Made by a program: the position numbers and the translations under genes. Shown piece by piece: positions 8,931 to 15,779 of a DNA stretch of 34,091 nucleotides. The stretch is from Oscillospiraceae bacterium (GTDB lineage: Bacteria > Bacillota > Clostridia > Oscillospirales > Ruminococcaceae). A model generated the notes under the pieces. It was not told the origin of the DNA. It searched no databases and worked only from the letters and a program-made list of their open reading frames with translations. The stretch covers positions 1-34,091 of the forward strand of contig WRKZ01000014.1 of the NCBI GenBank assembly GCA_009777835.1, given 5' to 3'. Each line of letters begins with the position of its first letter. Position 1 is the stretch's first letter.

Positions 8931-9902
8931 ATGAAGTATGATGTGTTTATGAGGACGCGGACATTCGACCGTGAGTATGAGTGGGTGAACAGACCCGACT
9001 ATATGTCAACGAGTGGGTTTGCCGCTTGCAAAAGCATAATCGCGCTTTGCGAGAACGAACTTTTCGACAACTTGAGCTGGGAAGACTGGTATTCCAACTT
9101 CTATTATTTGAGAATGAGTGAGTGTTGCGTGTTAGCGCGGGTTGCTAAAACGCAGTACATTGATTCCGACCGGCAGAAAATCATTTCGTTCGAGGGGGTG
9201 TCGGTTAGGCCTGAAAACGAGAAACAATTGTTCTATCAAATTCCTAACTTGATTAATGAAATGCTTCCCCCGGGGAGGAGTTTCAGGGCATTGTTGGAAG
9301 AAAACGGTGAAATGTCCGATGAGTTTGAGTTTGAGCCTGTTTTAGACCCATTCGACGGGTTGAACATCCCGCGGGAGGTGCATCCAGATGTGAAAAACAA
9401 CGATGCATTCAAGAATTTGATGAAGTTTACGGCATTCGCCGAGCAACCGTCGGCATTTATATTCGGTAGGAATGCGCGGGACTTTTCGGGGTTCGTTGAT
9501 TTGCAGAAACTCGGTATCGAATATATCTTCGATTACACAAACCCCGATTCACCCAATGTGGACGAAAACGCGTTCAATGACAATTATATCCCTATTGTCT
9601 GTGAATATAAAGCACCTGTTCCCACCGGGAGCGATAAGGTCGCCATCAAACTCCTTGTAAAAGAAAACGGCGAAAATTCTTACAAATACAGATGGGAAGC
9701 TAAACCGTGGGATTCCAGTGTGTCGGAGAGTAATCGTGCGCGGTATGTTTCGAAGTATTATGAAATCGGTGACAGGGTTTCACTTGCTAAGTTGGAGCTT
9801 CAGAAGGAATCAATGAAGAAGTTTCTGTTAGATAAAGGGTGGAGCAAACAGCAGTTCGGTTTGCGGTTTGAACGTGACACCTTCAATCGGGAGGTTCGTT
9901 GA
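8931..9902 (+). CDS. Hypothetical protein, 323 residues, middle gene of the unknown cluster
   Basis: The function is not recognised. The ATG is preceded by the strong site CGGGAGGT at 8-9 bases. The protein is soluble in appearance, with no signal peptide or membrane segment, and rich in aromatic residues near the N-terminus (WEDWYSNFYYLRMSECC). A central part (about 95-180) contains PPGRSFRALLEENGE and DPFDGLNIPREVHPD. The C-terminal third is mixed-charge and looks alpha-helical (SLAKLELQKESMKKFLLDKGW). Composition and codon use resemble the neighbours, so there is no sign of recent import. It lies 71 bases after the kinase-like gene and 64 bases before the giant disordered protein, on the same strand, so a shared pathway or complex is a reasonable inference. 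Confidence 0.85.
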   Translation: MKYDVFMRTRTFDREYEWVNRPDYMSTSGFAACKSIIALCENELFDNLSWEDWYSNFYYLRMSECCVLARVAKTQYIDSDRQKIISFEGVSVRPENEKQLFYQIPNLINEMLPPGRSFRALLEENGEMSDEFEFEPVLDPFDGLNIPREVHPDVKNNDAFKNLMKFTAFAEQPSAFIFGRNARDFSGFVDLQKLGIEYIFDYTNPDSPNVDENAFNDNYIPIVCEYKAPVPTGSDKVAIKLLVKENGENSYKYRWEAKPWDSSVSESNRARYVSKYYEIGDRVSLAKLELQKESMKKFLLDKGWSKQQFGLRFERDTFNREVR

Positions 9903-9966
9903 TTTTGAGTAGTGTTATATATGGGGTTGCGCCCCGATTTTCAGTGCCGAAAAGGGAGGAAATGGA

Positions 9967-12900
9967 ATGAGTGTTTTCGAAATTAAGCGTGAAATCTTCT
10001 ATATCAAACACTCGGAAGAGTCTAAGTCGCTGAACGGTTTACCTTCTTACAGTGCGGTTCGCCCGGAAGCAATGGGCGATGAAGATTTCGATTCTATGTT
10101 GAATTTCTTCAAGAAGATTATTGATGAAACAAAACTCGACGGTGTTCGATATGCCGACGATACGTTGTTGCGTCATAATCTTAACTTCTTTTGCTTGAAC
10201 ACGGGTACGCTTTTGTTCAAAGTGGTTGAGTGCCCTAAACTCTATGGTTGCGGTATACCCGAACTTTACGGCTTTTTTACCCCGCTTGCGGAAGTCCGTT
10301 CGACGTGGCTTGAAATCGATAAGCTGTGTTATTTGCTGAATTTAGAAATCCCCGGGAGCGCGAAGAATGAGTTGTTGAATCCTAATATGCTCATGTATTT
10401 GGAGGTTGATGACCTTGTTCACGAACAGCCGGTGTATCGGACTTCTTTGAGAAAAATGACACGGGATATGTTGGACTCGGCTTTTCCGCGTAACGTCGCT
10501 TTGACTTCTATCCCGCAGGAGTTTTACCCGCAGGGCGTGAAACTCTACAAAAACGGTATGGGTGTGGAAAAAACCGATGGTGTTTCCATGAAAGTCTTGG
10601 TTGAATTCGATGAACAACATATCGAGTTATCGGTTAAAAAGTGTACAGAACCGCTTAAGAGTGCGCAGTTAGCAAGCGTTGCCGCCGAAGACGAGGAAGT
10701 TAAGGGAAAACGATTCGGATTCGGAAAGCGTAAGGATACATCTCAGGCTAAAGCGATTAAACAGTGGCGTTACGATTATACTCATGACGGTCAACGCCAG
10801 AGTGAGAACTGTGACTTCATTATTTTAGGCAAGTCGTTTGAGTTTTCGCCGGTTACGGATACGTTTAACGCACATATAGGAAAAGTCGGCGATAACGTGG
10901 ATAAACTCCCCTGGGTGAACAGTGCGCGGGTCGCAAATAACAATCCGCCACCTCCACCACCTCCTCCGCCGCCGCTCCCGAAAAAGAAGCCTGCCCCTGC
11001 TCCTAAAGCAGTTGCGCCCGAACCTATGGCAAGTGTTCCCGAACCTGTAAAATCCGCACCGCCGATTGCGACTTCTCCGCCGATTTCTGCTCCCGAGCCG
11101 ACTTTCGAACCTGCAACCGGGTCGAAAAAGAAGAAGACCGCTCCATTGGTTGCGCCTATGAATGAAATGGAAATGGTTTCGGTTAAACCTAAAGGGCCTG
11201 CAAGGTCGAGATTTGGTGCGCCGCCTTCTGTTGACGAACCTAAAGCGAAGATGGGGGGGAAAGTTCATCCGTTGCTCGCACAGGCACAAGAGAGGGAAGG
11301 CGGGAGAGTGCCGCCGCGTTCCGCGCCTCCTGCGAGGGGTGAAGTTACTCGTCCGAGGTCGGACTCTGCCGCACCCGCCGCAGGAAGGTCGAGATTCGGT
11401 TCTGCTCCACCCGCTGATGAGCCTAAATCAAGAATCGGGGTTAAAGTCCATCCGTTGCTTGCGCAAGCTCAAGAGAGGGAAGTCGGTGCAGCCCGACCGC
11501 CGGTTCCGAGAGGGAGAGAAATCGAGCCGCACAGAGCCGCACCTTCTAATACGGGGAGGTCGAGGTTTGGTGCGCCCGAAAAGTCCGCACCGCCGCCGCG
11601 AAGCAGATTCGCACCTATCGAAGACGAACCCGAAACCGAAACGTTTGGATTTGCCGAAATGCCGGGTCTGCCCGAGCCTAATGAAATTACTGAAATCGAT
11701 GAAATTACTGAAATCGACGAATTTGAAGAAACAGACGTAGACCCGGTTGCTGAAATGCCTTCAATGCCGGCAATGCCGTCACTTCCTCCGAGACAGAAAA
11801 AGCCCGAACCGATTCAAGAGCCGGAAGAAACGGAAGAAGTAGATGACTTCGCTGATATATCTGATTTGATGATTCAAACGCCCGAACAGGCTGATGAAGA
11901 TGGTTACGATGAATTCGATACGAAAACTTCTTTTGAAGATGATGATTTTGCTGATTTGATGATTCAAAAAGAAGTCGAAGAAGAGCCGGAAGAACCTCAA
12001 GAAGAATTCGCCGACATTTCGGATGCGATTCATGCGTTGGAAGCTGAATTCGCACCGGAAGAACCGCAAGAGGAAGTCGAAGAAGAAATTTACGAAGAAT
12101 CGCAAGAAGAATCACATGAAGAAGCCGAAGAAGTCTATGAAGAGACTGAAGACGTTTTTGAAAACGCTGAAGAAGATGATGAATTCGCAGATATATCCGA
12201 CGCACTCCATGCGTTAGAGGCTGAGTTCAAGCCCGAACCGGAAGAAATCGAAGAAGAATCGGGATTTGAGCCGATGGAAGAGTCCGACGAAACGGAAGAT
12301 GATTTTTCCGATATGTCATCTTTGTTGCAATCGTTCGACTCCGAATCCGAGGAATCCGATTCTGATATTGAGTTTGAATCGGATACCGAAATAGTGATTG
12401 AGGCAGAATCGGAATCCGAACAAGAAGAAGACGAGTTCGCTGATTTCTTTGATTTGTTGCAATCTCCCGAACAGGAAGAGGAATCCGAACCCGAACAAGA
12501 AGACGAGTTTGCGTATTTCTCCGATTTAACCACCCCCGCGGTGGCGAAGCCCGCTCCTGTGGCGAAACCCGCTCCTGTGGCGAAACCCACTCCTGTGGCG
12601 AAACCCTCTCCTGTGGCGAAACCTGCTCCTGTGGCGAAGCCCGCACCTGTAGCGAAACCCACTCCTGTAGCGAAACCCGCTCCTGCGGCGAAACCCGCTC
12701 CTGTAGCGAAGCCTGTTCCTGTGGCGAAGCCCACTCCTGTAGTGAAAGAACCCGAAATATTTTCGGAAATTGAAGAAATCCAAGAAGCACCTGAAGTCCA
12801 AGTAGTTCCGGAAGCGGCGGTAGCAGCCACTCCCGAACAAGTGCAACCTGCGGCGTATTCTCCGCCCCCTTCCGATTATGCAGCGCAGCCGCCGGGATTC

Positions 12901-13458
12901 GCACCTCCGCAATATCCTCAACATCCCCAACATCCGCAGTATCCACCTCAGGGAGGAGTCCCGGGCTATCCCCCGGGCTATCCGTATCCTCAACCTCCCG
13001 CTTATCCGTACGCACCGGCATATGCACCGCCGCCGCCGCCCGGTTACGGATATGCACCGGTCGCACCTCCTCCGCCGGGATATGGGTATGCACCGATTCC
13101 CGCACAGGAAGCCGCGCCTAATCCGGCTAAACCGAAGAGTGAAAAGACCGATGGATTCTTCAATTCTGATGAGTCAGAGTCGGACGTTGCACCGCCGAAG
13201 AAAAAAGAATCAAATAAGATTAAGCCGGCGGTAGTTCCGCAGAAAAACCTCGCAGGGGAAATTCAATCATCGTCGGGCGTGTGGGGAGCATCGGAGACCG
13301 AGTTGCTTAAGGATTCCAGTACCCAAGGCGAAATGAAGGCGGTTATTCGCAAGAAGAAGACAAAGGGTGTAAATCCTATGTTGGAAATGTATTATCAGAA
13401 TTTGGCAAAGTCTCAAAATAATCAAGGAAGTAATCAAGATGAGGAAGAAGCCGATTAA
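9967..13458 (+). CDS. Giant protein: folded N-terminal domain plus a long repetitive disordered tail (candidate scaffold)
   Basis: The 1163-residue protein has no recognised family. Residues 1-315 look globular (aromatic and hydrophobic, for example LNFFCLNTGTLLFKVVECP). From 327 the sequence is low complexity: ten consecutive prolines (327-336); Pro/Ala/Lys-rich segments; SRFG units beginning near 413, 474 and 531, the first two followed by VHPLLAQAQERE; a very acidic zone (about 580-856) with seven variants of a FADISD-type motif; eleven VAKPxP units (859-924); a Pro/Tyr/Gly-rich zone (about 960-1048); and a basic C-terminal tail containing KKKTKGVNPMLEMYYQNL. There is no signal peptide, membrane segment or sortase motif, so it is probably cytoplasmic. 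AGGGAGGA precedes the ATG. Multiple short repeated motifs suggest a multivalent scaffold, which is inference. The frame stays open through all repeats, so the gene is under coding selection. Confidence 0.88.
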   Translation: MSVFEIKREIFYIKHSEESKSLNGLPSYSAVRPEAMGDEDFDSMLNFFKKIIDETKLDGVRYADDTLLRHNLNFFCLNTGTLLFKVVECPKLYGCGIPELYGFFTPLAEVRSTWLEIDKLCYLLNLEIPGSAKNELLNPNMLMYLEVDDLVHEQPVYRTSLRKMTRDMLDSAFPRNVALTSIPQEFYPQGVKLYKNGMGVEKTDGVSMKVLVEFDEQHIELSVKKCTEPLKSAQLASVAAEDEEVKGKRFGFGKRKDTSQAKAIKQWRYDYTHDGQRQSENCDFIILGKSFEFSPVTDTFNAHIGKVGDNVDKLPWVNSARVANNNPPPPPPPPPPLPKKKPAPAPKAVAPEPMASVPEPVKSAPPIATSPPISAPEPTFEPATGSKKKKTAPLVAPMNEMEMVSVKPKGPARSRFGAPPSVDEPKAKMGGKVHPLLAQAQEREGGRVPPRSAPPARGEVTRPRSDSAAPAAGRSRFGSAPPADEPKSRIGVKVHPLLAQAQEREVGAARPPVPRGREIEPHRAAPSNTGRSRFGAPEKSAPPPRSRFAPIEDEPETETFGFAEMPGLPEPNEITEIDEITEIDEFEETDVDPVAEMPSMPAMPSLPPRQKKPEPIQEPEETEEVDDFADISDLMIQTPEQADEDGYDEFDTKTSFEDDDFADLMIQKEVEEEPEEPQEEFADISDAIHALEAEFAPEEPQEEVEEEIYEESQEESHEEAEEVYEETEDVFENAEEDDEFADISDALHALEAEFKPEPEEIEEESGFEPMEESDETEDDFSDMSSLLQSFDSESEESDSDIEFESDTEIVIEAESESEQEEDEFADFFDLLQSPEQEEESEPEQEDEFAYFSDLTTPAVAKPAPVAKPAPVAKPTPVAKPSPVAKPAPVAKPAPVAKPTPVAKPAPAAKPAPVAKPVPVAKPTPVVKEPEIFSEIEEIQEAPEVQVVPEAAVAATPEQVQPAAYSPPPSDYAAQPPGFAPPQYPQHPQHPQYPPQGGVPGYPPGYPYPQPPAYPYAPAYAPPPPPGYGYAPVAPPPPGYGYAPIPAQEAAPNPAKPKSEKTDGFFNSDESESDVAPPKKKESNKIKPAVVPQKNLAGEIQSSSGVWGASETELLKDSSTQGEMKAVIRKKKTKGVNPMLEMYYQNLAKSQNNQGSNQDEEEAD
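11203..11600 (+). repeat. Dispersed coding repeat: SRFG / VHPLLAQAQERE module, two full copies and one partial
   Basis: Copies begin at 11203, 11386 and 11557. Each starts with nearly identical DNA (AGGTCGAGATTTGGTGCG and close variants). The first two continue through a DEP[KR] segment into KVHPLLAQAQERE and end near 11300 and 11487. The third keeps SRFGAP and then a second RSRFAP but lacks the VHPLLAQAQERE part. The conserved motifs stand out against poorly conserved proline-rich spacers, which suggests short binding motifs rather than simple slippage. Confidence 0.75.
12541..12738 (+). repeat. 18-bp in-frame tandem repeat, 11 copies (VAKPxP)
   Basis: Eleven head-to-tail 18-base units (consensus GTGGCGAAACCCGCTCCT) encode VAKPAP with Ala, Thr, Ser or Val at position 5; the ninth unit reads AAKPAP. 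The array is uninterrupted and in frame in the giant disordered protein. Near-identical adjacent units make it a likely copy-number-variable site. It is not a CRISPR because there are no spacers. Confidence 0.95.
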
Positions 13459-13524
13459 GAGCGAACACTCGCTTAACGGGCTTGTTCCGAAGGGGGTTTA
13501 TACCCCGGGAAAGGAATATTAACA

Positions 13525-14055
13525 ATGAAAACCATTATAACTTCAAAAAAAGTACAGGTAGGGCAGTCGTTTACCGATTATGCCGAGAAAAAACTGTCAA
13601 AAAAATTGGACAGATTCTTCGGGGAGGATGCTGAAGTGTTGGTGACGGTTTCATCGGTTCGTGAGATGATTATAGTCGAGCTTACGCTCAAATACGGAAA
13701 CTTGATTTTCCGTGCTGAGCAAAAAGCCGCCGACAAGAACGAAGCACTTGATTCTTGCGTTGATAAGATTATCCGTCAAATCAGGAAGAATAAGACCAAG
13801 GTAGAAAAACGTCTCCATGTTTCGGCTTTTGCGGAAGCTGATTTCGACACGCCGGAAGTTGAAGAGCAAAACTACACGGTCGAGCGGACGAAGAGATGGG
13901 TTTTGAACCCTATGAACGTTGATGAGGCGATTCTGCAGATGGGTTTGTTGGGTCACAACTTCTTCATGTTTATGAATGGTGAGACCGGGGAAGTCAACCT
14001 CGTTTATAAGAGAGAAGATGGCGGAATCGCAGTGATTGAAGCAGTCAATGCCTGA
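13525..14055 (+). CDS. hpf: Long-form ribosome hibernation promoting factor
   Basis: HPF binds the 30S subunit and, in its long form, drives formation of inactive 100S ribosome dimers in starved or stationary cells. The 176-residue protein has the two expected parts. The N-terminal S30AE/RaiA-like domain is about residues 1-105, with many basic residues (for example KIIRQIRKNKTKVEKRL). The C-terminal dimerisation domain is about 118-173 (VERTKRWVLNPMNVDEAILQ, then GHNFFMFMNGETGEVNLVYKREDGGIAVIE). The site GGAAAGGA lies about 9 bases before ATG 13525. The stop overlaps the next gene by 8 bases. The 66-base gap after the giant protein gene contains only short hairpins (AGCGA/TCGCT, and GGGG/CCCC at about 13493-13506) and no clear terminator. 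Confidence 0.97.
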   Translation: MKTIITSKKVQVGQSFTDYAEKKLSKKLDRFFGEDAEVLVTVSSVREMIIVELTLKYGNLIFRAEQKAADKNEALDSCVDKIIRQIRKNKTKVEKRLHVSAFAEADFDTPEVEEQNYTVERTKRWVLNPMNVDEAILQMGLLGHNFFMFMNGETGEVNLVYKREDGGIAVIEAVNA

Positions 14056-14647
14056 TTTTAAAAATATTCGTGTATTTTTCTCGAAGTGCGGCAATGCGAA
14101 GTATATCTCACATCTCGATTTGTATCGTGCTATGAGCAGAGCGGTGAAACGCTCGGCAATCCCTGCATGGATTACCGAGGGGTTCAATCCGCACGTGTAT
14201 ATGACTTTTGCGTTGCCGTTAGCTTTGGGAATTGAAGGCGGTAAAGAATCGGTGGATTTGCGGATTACCGAAGATGTCGGTTTCGATGAACTTTCCGAAC
14301 GGTTGGATTCATCCATGCCTCCGGGGTTGAGGGTTCTGCAGATTGATGAGCCGTTCAGGAAAGCCGCCGAAATCAAAAAAGCCGGGTATGCGATTTGCGG
14401 CGGGGGTGTTCTTCTTGAGGAGTATCTTCACCGCCCTGAAATCAAAATCGAGAAGAAGACTAAACGCAGTTGCCAAATCATCGATGTGAAGCCGTTTATG
14501 GAATGGGATAACGGGGTTATGACTCTTCCCGCAGGGAATGAACTCAATATTAATCCGTGGAATCTGCTGAACAGTTTGGATGGGGTCGAAGTCACCGGGA
14601 TTAAAAGGGTTGCGATTTTGTGTTCCGATGGAGAGGAATTCAGGTAG
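14048..14647 (+). CDS. Radical SAM-linked protein (TIGR03936 / DUF2344 family)
   Basis: The start region (VFFSKCGNAKYISHLDLYRAMSRAV, then IPAWITEGFNPHVYMTFALPLALGIEG) is the signature of the TIGR03936/DUF2344 family. Its role is not firmly known; members usually sit beside, or are fused to, a radical SAM protein of the TIGR03960 type, commonly near ribonuclease G and ribosomal protein genes. Here it is 199 residues, a little shorter than the usual roughly 210-250. I choose ATG 14048; an in-frame TTG at 14036 would add four residues with no better ribosome site. The start lies within the last codons of hpf, so the two are probably translationally coupled. No radical SAM gene is in the window, so the usual partner must be elsewhere or absent. 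Confidence 0.88.
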   Translation: MPDFKNIRVFFSKCGNAKYISHLDLYRAMSRAVKRSAIPAWITEGFNPHVYMTFALPLALGIEGGKESVDLRITEDVGFDELSERLDSSMPPGLRVLQIDEPFRKAAEIKKAGYAICGGGVLLEEYLHRPEIKIEKKTKRSCQIIDVKPFMEWDNGVMTLPAGNELNINPWNLLNSLDGVEVTGIKRVAILCSDGEEFR

Positions 14648-14714
14648 GTAGCGTTTCAGACAGATTTTGAATAGACTGTCGGTATCAAGAAGATTGAGAG
14701 AAAGGAATAGATTA

Positions 14715-15773
14715 ATGAAAAAAACTGTTTTTATAGTGGACGATAACGAGACGAATTTGTTTCGAACCAGGGAGGCTTTGAGGGAATATTACAGAGTCAT
14801 GACTTTGCCTTCTGCGGCGAAGTTGTTTGCTTTGCTTGAAAAGGTTGTCCCGGATTTGATTCTGCTGGATATAAAAATGCCGGACGTTGACGGTTTTGAG
14901 GTTTTGGAAAGACTGAAAAGCAATCCCTCTTATGCCGACATTCCGGTTATATTTTTGACCAACGTCTCGGAAGAAGACGTGGAATCGGAGGGTTTCCGTC
15001 TCGGCGCGGTGGATTTCATCACGAAACCGTTTTCCCCGTCGGTGTTGTTTAACCGGGTGAAGACTCATCTTAATATTGATGAGCTTATTCGAGAGAGAAC
15101 GTCCGAGCTTGAACACCAAAACGAACGTCTTCGTCATTTGCAGAACAGTATTCTGTACGTGGTAGCCGACATGGTCGAGAAGAGGGACTTAGCGACCGGA
15201 GACCACATCGAGCGGACTACGTCGTATATCAAAATCCTGCTCGACGCAATGTTGGAGCAGGGGGTATACATCGAGGAAATATGCGATATTGATTTTGACT
15301 TGTTTGTTGCATCGGCACGGTTGCATGATGTGGGAAAGATTTCTATTTCCGACAGCATTTTGAACAAGCCGGGTAAATTAACCGATGAAGAATTCGATAT
15401 TATGAAAACCCACGCCCAAGAAGGGGAGTTAATCATTAATAAGATTATTTCCCGCTCTGAAGGCAAAACCTTCCTGCAATACGCGAAAATCTTTGCGGGG
15501 TATCATCATGAGCGTTGGGACGGAAAAGGCTATCCTCACGGATTGTCGGGAAAAGATATCCCTTTGCAGGGGCGGATTATGGCACTTGCGGATGTGTATG
15601 ACGCGCTCGTCAACGCGAGACCTTATAAAAAGCCGTTCTCGCATGATGAAGCGGTCGAAATCATTGTGGAAGGCAAAGGAACTCAGTTCGACCCGTTAAT
15701 CGTAGATGTTTTTTTTGAGGTACGCGAACAGTTCAAGACAGTGACCGAATCTAATTCTAGAGTAAGTAATTGA
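14715..15773 (+). CDS. Response regulator with HD-GYP output domain (putative c-di-GMP phosphodiesterase)
   Basis: The 352-residue protein joins an N-terminal receiver domain to an HD-GYP hydrolase domain. In the receiver, Asp9/Asp10 (IVDDNE) form the acidic pocket, Asp52 in LILLDIKMPD is the phospho-acceptor, and the conserved Lys is in ITKPF. A short coiled linker (about 125-150, RERTSELEHQNERLRHLQ) leads to the HD-GYP domain with His204-Asp205 (ARLHDVGK), His264-His265-Glu266 and GKGYP at 271-274. These are the metal and GYP residues expected of active c-di-GMP phosphodiesterases. There is no DNA-binding domain. I choose ATG 14715 (AAAGGAA eight bases upstream) over an in-frame start at 14667. 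The hybrid kinase gene starts 6 bases after the stop, so the two likely form a cognate pair, although the receiver's actual kinase is not proven. Confidence 0.95.
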   Translation: MKKTVFIVDDNETNLFRTREALREYYRVMTLPSAAKLFALLEKVVPDLILLDIKMPDVDGFEVLERLKSNPSYADIPVIFLTNVSEEDVESEGFRLGAVDFITKPFSPSVLFNRVKTHLNIDELIRERTSELEHQNERLRHLQNSILYVVADMVEKRDLATGDHIERTTSYIKILLDAMLEQGVYIEEICDIDFDLFVASARLHDVGKISISDSILNKPGKLTDEEFDIMKTHAQEGELIINKIISRSEGKTFLQYAKIFAGYHHERWDGKGYPHGLSGKDIPLQGRIMALADVYDALVNARPYKKPFSHDEAVEIIVEGKGTQFDPLIVDVFFEVREQFKTVTESNSRVSN

Positions 15774-15779
15774 GGGATT

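Noticed and set aside
9919-9941. GGGG/CCCC hairpin before the giant protein gene, considered as a terminator
   Set aside because: The stem is only four to five base pairs and the T-run is weak; the strong ribosome site right after it argues for continued transcription.
12541-12738. Tandem repeat considered as a CRISPR array
   Set aside because: The units are contiguous, 18 bases, in frame and without spacers. The same reasoning applies to the 27-bp array at 32675-32944.
12135-13105. Long open frames on the minus strand opposite the giant protein (for example 12135-12830 and 12227-13105)
   Set aside because: They are mirror images of the Pro/Glu-rich repeats; their translations are low-complexity, and they have no ribosome site and no family resemblance.
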